64,000 nt of DNA from Nocardioides perillae (GCF_013409425.1 NZ_JACCAC010000001.1:1798001-1862000); one strand, 5' to 3'; numbered from the stretch's first letter, positions 16,517 to 25,111 are shown. Notes: a model not told the origin generated them from the letters alone. Made by a program: numbers and translations.

Positions 16517-17463
16517 TCCGCATCGAGGCGGGCATGTCGACCGCGAGGTTCTGCCAGCTCATCGCCATGCCCGAGCGGACATGGCGACGTTGGCAGGCCA
16601 AGACCAGGGCCGGTGGCCAGACCAAGGGACCGTGGCCGCAGCCGGCGCGCGAGTCGGCTCGCGACCGGGTGCTCTTCCACGCCAACAAGCGCCCGGCCTG
16701 GGGCCACCGCAAGATCTGGGCCATGGTCCGCCACGACGGGCACGTCGTCAGCGAGGCGACCGTGCTACGGCTCCTGCGCGACGAGGGGCTGATCCTGCCG
16801 GCGCACTACCAGCGCGAACGCCGCAAGCTTGCCGAGCGACGCAAGGCAGCGTTCGCAAACGACCCGACCGGGCCGAACCAGGTCTGGCAGATGGACTTCT
16901 CCGAGTTCGAGACCACCACCGGCGGCACCTGGCGGCTGGCGGGCTGTCGGGACTATTGGAGCAAGTACGAGCATCCGTTCCACGTCTCGCCGACCGCGAA
17001 CCAGTTCGACGCGATCGATGCCGTCGAACTCGCGCTGGCCGACTACGAAGCCATGTTCGGCCACCCACTCGCATATCTCTGCGAGATCGACACCGAGACA
17101 GGTGAGATCAAGCCGGTCGTCACGATCGTCACCGACAACGGCGGCCCGTTCCGGTCCTTCAGGTTCGAGGCCTTCATCCTCGCCCACCCCGAGCTGAGCC
17201 ACGTCCGCACCCGGGTGAAGTCGCCCGGCCAGAACGGGTCACGCGAGCGCGGGTTCGGCACGCTGAAGTACGAGCGGCTCTACATCGACGAGATCGACGA
17301 CGCCGTCATGCTCGCCAAGCACGCCGAGGAGTACCGCATCGAGTACAACCAGATCAGGCCCCACGAAGCACTGGCCTGGAACCGGCCCAAGGAGGTGCAC
17401 CTCGGCCTGGCCAGCCCGACCGTCCCGACATTCCAAACCACCGAAAACCTGCCAACTCCTTGA
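16513..17463 (+). CDS. Transposase OrfB of the second IS (DDE integrase core)
   Basis: This 316-residue catalytic subunit starts at GTG 16513, which overlaps the orfA stop. A small N-terminal region with RFCQLIAMPERTWRRW is followed by an HTH_21-like segment (WGHRKIWAMVRHDGH) and the rve domain. The acidic residues are visible in QVWQMDFSEFE, TIVTDNGGPF and SRERGFGTLKYERLY. The C-terminal RPHEAL motif is typical. The gene is complete, but transposition would also need the frameshifted OrfA. Confidence 0.85.
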   Translation: MIRIEAGMSTARFCQLIAMPERTWRRWQAKTRAGGQTKGPWPQPARESARDRVLFHANKRPAWGHRKIWAMVRHDGHVVSEATVLRLLRDEGLILPAHYQRERRKLAERRKAAFANDPTGPNQVWQMDFSEFETTTGGTWRLAGCRDYWSKYEHPFHVSPTANQFDAIDAVELALADYEAMFGHPLAYLCEIDTETGEIKPVVTIVTDNGGPFRSFRFEAFILAHPELSHVRTRVKSPGQNGSRERGFGTLKYERLYIDEIDDAVMLAKHAEEYRIEYNQIRPHEALAWNRPKEVHLGLASPTVPTFQTTENLPTP

Positions 17464-17472
17464 CGCGGGACA

Positions 17473-18043
17473 TGAGCTGGAAGTCGACCGCCTTCAACCA
17501 GTCGTTCGGAGCGGGCGGAACGTGAGGATCGAGGCCCGAGCCGGGGAGCAACTCGCGCGCCTCGAGGTCATCGGCCTTCACGGTTCGTGTCGAGAGTTGG
17601 CGGTAGTCGTGTTGGCGGCGGAAGTAGCCCTCTGTAGAGAAGTCGCCCTGCCGGATCTGCCAGGAGCCGAGAGCTGCCCAGTACATGCCACTGGGCATGC
17701 GCTTGAGGTTGTTCCGAGCGCGGTTGCCGATGACTCCCAGTTCTTCGCCGCCAGCCATGAGGCTGCCGATGAGTCGGTACTCGAGTGTCCGGAACTCGGC
17801 GCTCATTTCCGTGGGGGAGGGCTTGTGCGCCGCTTGCTGCATCAACCAGGGAATGAACATGACGTACCGCAGGCGGGTGTGCAGCACGGACGTTCCGGGG
17901 AAGAGTGAGTCGGCGAGAGCGTCGCGAATGGAGCCGATGCCGAGCTCGTCGACGGTGCCCTCTTCTTTGAAGAGGTCGACGACTTCCAGCATCTTCCTGC
18001 GCTGCTCGCTGTCTGTGTCGAGCCACCCGAACGTCGAAACCAC
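17473..18043 (-). pseudogene. DUF6361-like protein, truncated by the IS
   Basis: The gene begins at GTG 18043 with VVSTFGWLDTDSEQRRKMLE, followed by DELGIGSIRDALADSLFPGT, HTRLRYVMFIPWLMQQ, EFRTLEYRLIGSL and NNLKRMPSGMYWAAL. This is the conserved N-terminal half of DUF6361 proteins. After about 190 residues the frame runs into the IS end at 17472 and the rest of the protein, normally at least as long again, is missing. DUF6361 genes often sit with other accessory genes whose roles may include defence; this is only an association. It is divergent from the next gene, with 84 bases between the starts. Confidence 0.65.
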
Positions 18044-18127
18044 GGTCCGATCATGCCGCGAGCGGCCGACAGAAGTGGCCGCTGCCGTCGAACGTCCTTC
18101 GGCCGCGGCCGCCGTAGGTTGGCGTCT

Positions 18128-18610
18128 ATGACCACTCACCAGAGCGACTCCGCCGTCCAGCGGGATGCCGAGCGAGCCATCATCGACGCCCTCGCCGCCC
18201 AACTCGGAGTGGTTCTGGTCGGCGGCGGAGCCTTGTCGCTCAGCGGGGGAGTGCGCATCCAGCTCGACGCCCGCAGCGAGGACGGGAGATTCGCGGTGGA
18301 GGCCTACGCGCGACAGGGAACGCTGAAGGGCGGGCAGTTGAAGAAGATCGCGCAGGACGTCCTGAAGCTGGCACTCCTTCGACAGGAGCCGGACCATGCC
18401 GACGTGCGACCGATCATCGTCTTCGCTAGCGAGGACGCCCGCTCTTCAATCACGGGCTGGGTCAGGCGGGCCGCTGATGTCTTCGGTGTCGAACTGCACG
18501 TGGTCGACATCGCCCCTGAGCTTCGCGAGGAAATTCTCGCCACCCAGGAAGCGCAGAAGATGGTCAACGTCGAGCTTCCAACTGCGGCGGACGACCTCAC
18601 CATCGAGTGA
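18128..18610 (+). CDS. Unrecognised 160-residue protein beside an ADP-ribosylglycohydrolase
   Basis: The start ATG 18128 is preferred to an upstream GTG-type start because the leading 25 residues are Arg-rich shadow of the divergent gene. A beta strand pattern VRIQLDARSEDGRFAVEAYA is followed by GTLKGGQLKKIAQDVLKLAL, then PIIVFASEDARSSITG and VFGVELHVVDI. The Asp, Glu and Lys in successive segments resemble a restriction-endonuclease-like core, but I cannot confirm the fold. No membrane or signal segment is present. It precedes the ADP-ribosylglycohydrolase gene by 67 bases in the same direction, and the two may be an accessory pair. Confidence 0.5.
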   Translation: MTTHQSDSAVQRDAERAIIDALAAQLGVVLVGGGALSLSGGVRIQLDARSEDGRFAVEAYARQGTLKGGQLKKIAQDVLKLALLRQEPDHADVRPIIVFASEDARSSITGWVRRAADVFGVELHVVDIAPELREEILATQEAQKMVNVELPTAADDLTIE

Positions 18611-18677
18611 GCGCAGAGCGGCTTCTCGTCGCTCGAATCCGCCGGATCTGTCGGCCCTGCCCCATAGCGTTGCATTC

Positions 18678-19820
18678 ATGACAACCGGTAGGGCGCCCGA
18701 GCGACACGGACTCGAGAACTATCGCTCTCGAGTCCGAGGCAGCCTGCTGGGCGGGGCAATCGGGGACGCCCTCGGGGGCCCGGTCGAGTTCTGGAGCCTC
18801 GATCGGATTCGTGCCGAGTGCGGACGGGACGGAGTCAAGGAGTACCTCCCGGAAAGCGTCGACGGCGCCCGCATCTACGGCCGCATCACCGACGACACCC
18901 AGATGACCCTCTTCACCGTCGACGGGATGATTCGTGCCTCGGTCCGCCAAGACCGCGGTCTCGGCTTCACCGTGGGGGTTCTGCATCACGCTTACGACCG
19001 GTGGCTCGACACGCAGCTTCAGGACGGCCCCGACGGCGAGCGCGACGGCTGGCTGATCAACGAACGATGGCTGTACTCCCGGAGGGCTCCCGGCAACACC
19101 TGCATCTCTGCACTCGAAGTCCCGCGGGGCGGTCGCCGCAAGTTGGAGCAGTTTGGCGCGGAGGCGACCAACTCCTCCAAGGGGTGCGGCGGGGTCATGC
19201 GCAGCGCTCCGTTTGGTCTCGTACCTCCCTGGGTGTGGCCGTTGGAATGGCAGTTTGACGCGGCGGCGGAGGCCGCCGGCTACACGCACGGCCACCCCAC
19301 CGGACAGATGGTTTCGGGGGCGCTGGCGGTTCTCATTGGCGCGCTGATGCGTGGAAACAATCTCGATCGAGCGATCGGTGAGGCGATGACCCAGCTGCGT
19401 GCTCGTCACGGCCACGCGGAGGTCTATCAAGCGATTGAGCAGGCGATCGAGACGGCCCGCCGCGGCCCGAGCCCTGAACACATCGAGTCGCTCAGGGGAG
19501 GCTGGGTCGCCGAGGAGGCTCTAGCCATGGCGATCTATGCCTCGCTCGTTTACCCAGAACCCAGCCAGGTGGTCGATGCCCTGGCCCTGTCCGTGACGCA
19601 CTCGGGAGACAGCGACTCGACCGGCGCGATCTGCGGCAACATCCTCGGAGCACTTTACGGCGAGACGGCGTTGCCGCCCCAGCTCGCTTTCGAAGTCGAG
19701 GGCCGCGACACGATCCTCACCCTGGCCGATGACTTCGTCTTCGAGTTCGCATCCGGCGATCGCCTCCATGGCGACTACGGCCCGTTCACCAGATGGACGG
19801 ACCGGTACCCGGGATGGTGA
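18678..19820 (+). CDS. ADP-ribosylglycohydrolase (DraG/ARH family)
   Basis: This 380-residue enzyme should hydrolyse the bond between ADP-ribose and a modified protein or nucleic acid. The dinuclear magnesium site is visible: RGSLLGGAIGDALGGPVEF near residue 20, ITDDTQMTLFT near 75, and VTHSGDSDSTGAICGN near 320. An insertion containing SSKGCGGVMRSAP and GYTHGHPTGQMVSG is also typical. The length is normal. It is the last gene before the tRNA-like fragment, so it is cargo of the integrative element. No ADP-ribosyltransferase is recognisable in the window, unless an unknown neighbour fills that role. Confidence 0.85.
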   Translation: MTTGRAPERHGLENYRSRVRGSLLGGAIGDALGGPVEFWSLDRIRAECGRDGVKEYLPESVDGARIYGRITDDTQMTLFTVDGMIRASVRQDRGLGFTVGVLHHAYDRWLDTQLQDGPDGERDGWLINERWLYSRRAPGNTCISALEVPRGGRRKLEQFGAEATNSSKGCGGVMRSAPFGLVPPWVWPLEWQFDAAAEAAGYTHGHPTGQMVSGALAVLIGALMRGNNLDRAIGEAMTQLRARHGHAEVYQAIEQAIETARRGPSPEHIESLRGGWVAEEALAMAIYASLVYPEPSQVVDALALSVTHSGDSDSTGAICGNILGALYGETALPPQLAFEVEGRDTILTLADDFVFEFASGDRLHGDYGPFTRWTDRYPGW

Positions 19821-20010
19821 GCGGATCGGAACCGATGCTCCGCGGTGGGGATTCGACCCGGTACCACCTACTGTCCAGAAACGGTCGGATGCTCTCGGCA
19901 CCACTCGGGTATCGTGAGGTTTGGAAGCGAGGGCGAACCCCTCACCAAACCGAGCGAATCGGTAGCTTCCGACCCGAGACCGACGTAGTCGCGAAGCCTC
20001 TGAGTTAGTC

Positions 20011-20046
20011 CAGAGGTCGCAGGTTCAAATCCTGCCCCCGCTACCA
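20011..20046 (+). other. 3' fragment of an initiator-tRNA-like gene (probable attR)
   Basis: These 36 bases contain the tail of an anticodon arm, a full T-arm (GCAGG, TTCAAAT, CCTGC), the acceptor strand CCCCGCT, discriminator A and CCA. The sequence matches, except for one base, my recollection of the end of actinobacterial initiator tRNA(fMet). There is no matching 5' half upstream: the preceding ~190 bases after the ADP-ribosylglycohydrolase gene hold no gene. Such a displaced 3' end is the standard mark left by integration into a tRNA gene. The intact tRNA should lie to the left of the window. Confidence 0.7.
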
Positions 20047-20053
20047 CTCACCA

Positions 20054-20084
20054 GAGGCGGCCACCGGATTCCGGTGGCCGCCTC
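20054..20084 (+). terminator. Strong hairpin terminator after the tRNA fragment
   Basis: A perfect 14-bp stem (GAGGCGGCCACCGG with its complement) closes a three-base loop. It lies eight bases after the CCA end, as expected for the terminator of the original tRNA gene. Everything to the right is core chromosome in character. Confidence 0.8.
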
Positions 20085-20171
20085 CGGTGCTTCCGGGGAC
20101 GGGCACTGCACGCCGGTCCTCGCCGGCCGAGGGCGACGGGCCCGCCTTCGCCCCGGCGCTATCGTCGCGGC

Positions 20172-20792
20172 GTGCCCGGCTTCCAGCGCATCCACGTCGT
20201 GAGCACCGCCGCCGGACCCGACGACGTCCGCGTGCTCGGCCGCGAGGTGGGCCGCGGCGCCCTGGTGCTGACCGCGCCGACGGGGGAGGCCAAGGCGGTG
20301 GCGCGGGGCATCACCGAGGCGGTGGCGGGCGAGGCACGACCCGAGGTGCCGCTCGCCCCGGTGCGCTTCCCCGACGCCGGCCGTGGCGACCGGCTCGACG
20401 CGCTCGTGCGGGAGCATGCGCTGCGCGACCGCTTCCGCGACGTCGTGGTCGTGGCCGACCAGGCGACGCTGACGCTGCTCCTGCGCGCGCTCGCCCCGGA
20501 CCAGCTCGCCGACGGGGGACCGGTCACGGTGGTGGGGCTGCCGCGCGCCGACCCACCCGTGTCGCTGCGGCGGGTCGCGGTGCTCGGCGGCGTGGTCGGC
20601 GTGCTGTCGGCAGGCCTGCAGGGGCTCGCGCCGCTCTTCGCCCTCCCGCTTGCCACGGCGGCCGTCGGGCTGGTGCTGCTCGCCGTGCCGTCGCGCCGGC
20701 ACACGGGCCGCGAGGTGCTGCTGGCGGCGGCGCTCGGCGCGGTCGTCTTCGTGATGATCGTGGCGGGGTCGCGCCGCTTCCCGGCGGCGTAG
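20172..20792 (+). CDS. Hypothetical membrane protein
   Basis: This 206-residue protein has a soluble N-terminal half with alternating strands and helices (VLTAPTGEAKAVARGITEAV and VVVVADQATLTLLLRALAP) and a C-terminal half with two or three hydrophobic helices (VAVLGGVVGVLSAGLQGL, LATAAVGLVLLAVP, VLLAAALGAVVFVMIVAG). I do not recognise the family. It is the first chromosomal gene after the island and has the strong codon bias of the core region. GTG 20172 is the only sensible start. Confidence 0.6.
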   Translation: MPGFQRIHVVSTAAGPDDVRVLGREVGRGALVLTAPTGEAKAVARGITEAVAGEARPEVPLAPVRFPDAGRGDRLDALVREHALRDRFRDVVVVADQATLTLLLRALAPDQLADGGPVTVVGLPRADPPVSLRRVAVLGGVVGVLSAGLQGLAPLFALPLATAAVGLVLLAVPSRRHTGREVLLAAALGAVVFVMIVAGSRRFPAA

Positions 20793-20824
20793 GTCGACGG
20801 CCGCGCCGGTGCACGCCGCGCGGC

Positions 20825-21112
20825 TCAGGTGGGGAGCAGCCGGACCGGCGGGGCGCCGGCAGCCTCCTCTGCCCGCCCGCTGCGACGCTCGACGAGCGTG
20901 ACCCCTCGGCGCACCAGCACCAGCACAGCGGCCGCGGCGACGGCGCGCCAGTCCGGGTCGGCCGCGAGCCGCAGCAGTCCGGCGGCGAGCAGCAGCTCGA
21001 GCAGGACCGGGACGGCGGGGGACCACGCGCGCGTGACGGCGTACACGAGGGCGGCCACGACGACGGCCGCGCCGGTCACGAGCACGGCGAGCCCGGCGAG
21101 CAGCGCGGTCAC
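20825..21112 (-). CDS. Small membrane protein
   Basis: This 95-residue protein consists of two or three hydrophobic helices (LAGLAVLVTGAAVVVAALVY, AVPVLLELLLAAGLLRLA, AVAAAAVLVLVRRGVTLV) and a short polar tail. Its start overlaps the stop of the DUF1622 gene by four bases, so the two form an operon. Small partners of this kind commonly accompany DUF1622 genes. The function is unknown. Confidence 0.65.
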   Translation of the reverse strand: MTALLAGLAVLVTGAAVVVAALVYAVTRAWSPAVPVLLELLLAAGLLRLAADPDWRAVAAAAVLVLVRRGVTLVERRSGRAEEAAGAPPVRLLPT

Positions 21113-21528
21113 GGCGGGTCCGCCGGGCCGGGCGCGGCGCCCCTCGTGGCCGCGCGCTCGTGCCGGCTGCGCGCGACCTGCTCGCTCTCCTCGCGGATCT
21201 CGCGGGCCAGGAAGTAGTTCAGCGCGGTGCGGATGGCGGCGACGGCGGCCAGCTTGCCGAGCTCCTCGAAGCTCGGCGCGACCGCGGTGCGCAGCACGTC
21301 GGACGCGAGCTGGAACTCCAGCCCCAGCGCCAGGAAGCGGCCGAGGGTGAGCCGGACCTCGGTGAAGCGCGACGGCCGCCGGCTCGGCAGCACGCGCAGG
21401 AACTGCACGACGGCCACGACGGCGCCGAGGAAGATGACCGCTGCTCCAGCGGCCTCGACCAGACGCACGAGCAGGTCGACGCCCTCGCGCAGCGTCTCCT
21501 CGGGCAGGACCTCAACAGCGCTCAGCAC
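21109..21528 (-). CDS. DUF1622 family membrane protein
   Basis: This 139-residue protein has two membrane helices and the conserved central pattern of DUF1622: RLTLGRFLALGLEFQLASDVLRTAVAP, followed by ELGKLAAVAAIRTALNYFLAREI. The Arg/Glu in the membrane-adjacent helix are characteristic of the family. A polar tail ends the protein. No function is established. It is translationally coupled to the small membrane protein downstream. Confidence 0.8.
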   Translation of the reverse strand: MLSAVEVLPEETLREGVDLLVRLVEAAGAAVIFLGAVVAVVQFLRVLPSRRPSRFTEVRLTLGRFLALGLEFQLASDVLRTAVAPSFEELGKLAAVAAIRTALNYFLAREIREESEQVARSRHERAATRGAAPGPADPP

Positions 21529-21660
21529 GAGGTCTGGTACCCCTGCGCGGCCCCCTCACGCGGTCGGCGCGAGCGCCCCACGCCTGCCGCCGCCCGCCGC
21601 GGGTACCGGCCGGTCGGCGGCGCGGAGGGCGTCGCCGACCCGAGCACCGGAGGAGCACCT

Positions 21661-22149
21661 GTGGACACCGACGGCACGACGAAGGTCGCGGCACTGGTCG
21701 ACGACGCCCGCACCTGCCTGCTGACCACCATGACCGACGACGGCCGCCACGTGAGCCGGCCGATGGCGCTGCAGGAGGTGGAGTTCGACGGCGACCTGTG
21801 GTTCTTCACCTACGACGACTCCGACAAGGTGCGGCAGGTCCGTGCCCACCCGCAGGTCAACGTCGCCTTCGAGGGCAAGGACGCGTGGACCTCGGTGTCG
21901 GGCGCGGCCGAGGTCGTGCACGACCGGGCGCAGGCGGAGCGGCTCTGGTCAGCGCCGCTCGAGGTGTGGTTCCCCGACGGCCTCGACACCGCCGGGCTCG
22001 CGCTGCTCAAGGTGCACGCCGAGACCGCGGAGGTCTGGGAGTCCTCCCACAGCCGAGTGAAGAAGCTGGTCGGCGGCGTCCGCGCCGCCGTCAGCGGTCA
22101 GCCCGAGAAGTTCCCCTCCACCAACGAGACGGTCGAGCTCGACCGCTGA
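21661..22149 (+). CDS. Pyridoxamine 5'-phosphate oxidase family (general stress protein 26-like)
   Basis: This 162-residue split-barrel flavin protein starts at GTG 21661. It shows ARTCLLTTMTDDGRHVSRPM, DLWFFTYDDSDKVRQVRAHP, NVAFEGKDAWTSVSGAAEVV and EVWFPDGLDT, all typical of the stress-protein branch of the family. These proteins bind FMN or F420 and may act in redox stress; the substrate is unknown. The last 52 bases overlap the 3' end of the convergent monooxygenase gene, so the two tails share sequence. Confidence 0.8.
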   Translation: MDTDGTTKVAALVDDARTCLLTTMTDDGRHVSRPMALQEVEFDGDLWFFTYDDSDKVRQVRAHPQVNVAFEGKDAWTSVSGAAEVVHDRAQAERLWSAPLEVWFPDGLDTAGLALLKVHAETAEVWESSHSRVKKLVGGVRAAVSGQPEKFPSTNETVELDR

Positions 22150-23708
22150 GCAACACCGGGCGACGCGGCGCGGTCGGCCGGCCCCGAGAAGTGCAGCCCC
22201 TCCGAGACGAGGGGGCCGCTCAGCAGCTTGCGGTCGGCCTGGTAGTCCATCGACATCACCCACGGCGCCTCGGGACCCTGCTTCGGCAGGTCGGCGAGCG
22301 AGCGCTGCACGTAGCCCGCGCCGAAGTCGAGCAGGGGTCGCAGCGCCATGTCGGGGTCGGCCTCGACCCAGGCGGTGTCGAGGCCGTGCTCGTCGAGGTG
22401 GCGCAGCAGCTGACAGAGGTACTCGCAGAGGATGCCGACCTTGAGCGTCCACGACGAGTTCGTGTAGCCGATGGCGATCGAGAAGTTCGGCACGCCGGTC
22501 AGCATCGTGCCGCGGTGCACGACGGTCTCGGAGGGCACGACCGGCTTGCCGTCGACGGCCAGCTCGATGCCGCCGAAGAGCTGGAGGTTCAGCCCGGTCG
22601 CGGTGACCACGACGTCGGCGTCGAGGTGCTCGCCGCCCTCGAGCTGCAGGCCGGTCTCGGTGAAGGTCGTGATCCGGTCGGTGACGACGTGCGCCTTCCC
22701 GGCGCGGATCGCCTTGAACAGGTCGCCGTCGGGCACGGCGCACAACCGCTGGTCCCACGGGTCGTAGGGCGGGTTGAAGTGGGTGTCGACGTCGAAGCCG
22801 TCCGGCAGCTGCTTGGTGTTGACCCACCGGATCACCTTGCGCGCCGGGCCGGGGAAGCGCTGGCACAGCTGCCAGACCAGCCGCTGCTGCGCGATGTTCT
22901 TGCGCCGGGCCAGCGCGTAGCCGCGCGCGGGGCCGAGCCACTTCTGCAGCGCCACCGCGATCGCGTCGACCCGCGGCACCGGCAGGACGTACGTCGGGGT
23001 GCGCTGCAGCATCGTCACGTCGGCGCCGAGGTCGGCCAGCGCGGGCACCAGCGTCACGGCGGTCGCGCCGGAGCCGATGACCACGACCCGCTTGCCGGCG
23101 ACCTCGAGGTCCTCGGGCCAGTGCTGCGGGTGGACCAGCTCGCCGGCGAAGCGGTCACGGCCCTCGAAGACGGGGGAGAAGCCCTGCTCGTAGTCGTAGT
23201 AGCCGGTGCCCGCGAAGACCCACCCGGCCGTCATCGCGAACCGCTCACCGGTGTCGCCCCGCTCGACGGTCACGGTCCACCGCGCGTCGTCGCTCGACCA
23301 GTCGGCGGAGACGACGCGGTGCCGGTAGCGCACCTTCTCGGCGATCCCGTTCTCCGCCATCGTCTCCTCGAGGTAGCGCAGGATCTGCGGCGCCCCGGCG
23401 ATCGACTCCTCGTCGCGCCACGGCTTGAACTCGTAGCCGAAGGTGTGCAGGTCGGAGTCCGAGCGGATGCCCGGGTAGCGGAAGAGGTCCCAGGTGCCGC
23501 CGGGGCGCTCGCGGCCCTCGAGGACCACCACCGTGCGGTGCGGGTGCTCGACGGCGAGGTAGCGCGCCGCGCCGATGCCGGAGATGCCGGCGCCGACGAC
23601 GAGCACGTCGACGTGCTCGGTGGGAGAGCCGTGCTGCTCCGGGCGGCCGACGGGCTGCTCGGCCGTCGATCCGGTCGTGACGTCGGCGGGCGGGGTGGTG
23701 GTGCTCAT
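22098..23708 (-). CDS. Flavin-containing (Baeyer-Villiger-type) monooxygenase
   Basis: This 536-residue enzyme should use FAD and NADPH to insert oxygen into a ketone or oxidise a heteroatom. The FAD-binding Rossmann motif VLVVGAGISGIGAARYL lies near residue 35 and the NADP motif VVVIGSGATAVTLVPAL near 205. Between them is the Baeyer-Villiger fingerprint FAGELVHPQHWP. ATG 23708 was chosen because a GGAGGT ribosome site precedes it. The C-terminal 15 residues overlap the convergent oxidase-family gene. It is divergent from the CoA hydrolase gene. The substrate is unknown. Confidence 0.85.
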   Translation of the reverse strand: MSTTTPPADVTTGSTAEQPVGRPEQHGSPTEHVDVLVVGAGISGIGAARYLAVEHPHRTVVVLEGRERPGGTWDLFRYPGIRSDSDLHTFGYEFKPWRDEESIAGAPQILRYLEETMAENGIAEKVRYRHRVVSADWSSDDARWTVTVERGDTGERFAMTAGWVFAGTGYYDYEQGFSPVFEGRDRFAGELVHPQHWPEDLEVAGKRVVVIGSGATAVTLVPALADLGADVTMLQRTPTYVLPVPRVDAIAVALQKWLGPARGYALARRKNIAQQRLVWQLCQRFPGPARKVIRWVNTKQLPDGFDVDTHFNPPYDPWDQRLCAVPDGDLFKAIRAGKAHVVTDRITTFTETGLQLEGGEHLDADVVVTATGLNLQLFGGIELAVDGKPVVPSETVVHRGTMLTGVPNFSIAIGYTNSSWTLKVGILCEYLCQLLRHLDEHGLDTAWVEADPDMALRPLLDFGAGYVQRSLADLPKQGPEAPWVMSMDYQADRKLLSGPLVSEGLHFSGPADRAASPGVAQRSSSTVSLVEGNFSG

Positions 23709-23836
23709 CGGGACCTCCGGCGGGCGGCGTCGTGCTGCGGTCGTCGCTCCGGGCGGCGGGGCAGCAGGGGTGTGGCCGCTAGTGTGCACCGGTTCAGCAG
23801 CGGGTGGGGGTCGCGGTCGCCCACCGGCCTGCTGTC

Positions 23837-25075
23837 ATGGGAGGGGTGGACGCCTCGCTGACCCTCGCCGCCGCCCTCCGCCGGCTGCCGGAGGACCCCC
23901 GCGTCGTCGTGACCGGCAACCACGCCACCCCGTGGCACCTCCTGGGTCTCGTCGACGCCGCGCTGCCGGCGTACCGCCTGTGGACCCTCAACGGGCAGCC
24001 GGGGCTCCCGGACCGCGAGGGCGTCGTGCTCGAGACCTGCTTCGTCGGGCCGGGGCAGCGGCGCAGCCCGCGGCTGTCCTACGTGCCGTCGCGGCTCTCG
24101 CTGGTGCCGACGCTCTTCTCGACCTCGCTCCCGCCCGACGCGGTGCTGCTGCACACCACGCGGCCCGAGGGCGGCCGGGTCTCGCTCGGCACCGAGGTCA
24201 ACGTGCTCCCGGCCGCCGTGGAGGCCGTGCGGGCGCGGGGCGGGCTCGTGGTCGCGCAGGTCGACGCGCACGTCCCGTGGACCTACGGCGACGCCGAGCT
24301 CGACCTCGACCTCGTCGACGTGCTGGTCGAGGCCGACGAGCCGCCCGTGCACGCCCCCCTCGTCCGGGTCGACGACGAGGCCGCCCGCATCGGCGAGCTC
24401 GTGGCCGGGAGGGTGGCCGACGGCTCGACGCTGCAGGCCGGCATCGGTGCCGTGCCCGACGCCGCGCTGCGCGGGCTCGCCGACCGGCGCGGGCTGCGGG
24501 TGTGGACCGAGATGTTCTCCGACTCCGTGCTCGCGCTCGAGCGGGCGGGCGCGCTCGACGCCGACGTGCCGGTGACCGCGTCGTTCCTCTTCGGCTCCGA
24601 GGAGATGCACGACTGGGTCGACCGCAACGAGCGCGTGCGCCTGCTGCGCACCGAGACCACCAACGACCCCGCCCTCATCGCGCGCAACCCGCGGATGGTG
24701 AGCGTCAACACCGCGCTGCAGGTCGACCTCTTCGGCCAGGCCAACGCCTCACGGATCGCCGCGCGCATCCACTCCGGCTTCGGCGGCCAGACCGACTTCA
24801 TCGTGGGGGCGCTCCACAGCGCGGGCGGCCAGGCGGTCATCGCGCTGCGCTCGTGGCACCCCAAGGCCGACGTCTCGACGATCGTGCCGCTGGTCGAGGA
24901 GCCGGTGACGTCGTTCCAGATGAGCGCGGTGGTCACCGAGCAGGGCGTCGCCGAGGTCTTCGGCCGCGACCAGGGCGAGCAGGCGCGCCAGCTGGTCGAG
25001 CACGCCGCCCACCCGCAGGTCCGCGAGGAGCTGCGGGAGGAGGGCGTCGCGCTCGGCCTGCTGCCGCCGCGCTGA
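23837..25075 (+). CDS. Acetyl-CoA hydrolase/transferase family protein
   Basis: This protein of about 412 residues belongs to the class I CoA-transferase group. Visible features are VVVTGNHATPWHLLG, SLGTEVNVLPAAVEAV, LQAGIGAVPDAALRGL, VTASFLFGSEEMHDWVD (the Glu here is the likely CoA-ester nucleophile) and IHSGFGGQTDFIVGA. It would move CoA between short acids or hydrolyse acyl-CoA. ATG 23837 begins where family members begin; GTG 23804 would add 11 residues and cannot be excluded. It is divergent from the monooxygenase gene. Confidence 0.8.
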   Translation: MGGVDASLTLAAALRRLPEDPRVVVTGNHATPWHLLGLVDAALPAYRLWTLNGQPGLPDREGVVLETCFVGPGQRRSPRLSYVPSRLSLVPTLFSTSLPPDAVLLHTTRPEGGRVSLGTEVNVLPAAVEAVRARGGLVVAQVDAHVPWTYGDAELDLDLVDVLVEADEPPVHAPLVRVDDEAARIGELVAGRVADGSTLQAGIGAVPDAALRGLADRRGLRVWTEMFSDSVLALERAGALDADVPVTASFLFGSEEMHDWVDRNERVRLLRTETTNDPALIARNPRMVSVNTALQVDLFGQANASRIAARIHSGFGGQTDFIVGALHSAGGQAVIALRSWHPKADVSTIVPLVEEPVTSFQMSAVVTEQGVAEVFGRDQGEQARQLVEHAAHPQVREELREEGVALGLLPPR

Positions 25076-25111
25076 GCCGGGGTCCCGGGGGCGGGCCCGC
25101 GGGCCGGGGGG

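Larger units (their letters stand above)
16137..17472 (+). mobile_element. Second insertion sequence (IS3-like, orfA/orfB), 1336 bp
   Basis: The ends are imperfect inverted repeats beginning TGTCGCGCGTCA (left, from 16137) and TGTCCCGCGTCA (right, read inward from 17472), with GGCAGG conserved further in. The element carries orfA and orfB overlapping by GTGA. No target duplication is seen, and the gene on its right (DUF6361) is cut off at the IS edge with the remainder absent on the left. An IS-mediated deletion explains both. Confidence 0.8.

Noticed and set aside
16137..17472. DUF6361 continuing inside the IS
   Set aside because: The in-frame extension to 17,354 encodes the reverse of the transposase and has no DUF6361 character.
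19900..19960. Terminator formed by GTGAGG/CCTCAC and GGTTTGG/CCAAACC
   Set aside because: The two pairs compete with one another and cannot nest in one stem, so no clear hairpin results.
19991..20046. Complete tRNA gene
   Set aside because: Only the 3' half folds like a tRNA. The preceding bases form a chance hairpin (CCTCTG/CAGAGG) with no D-arm or acceptor 5' strand.
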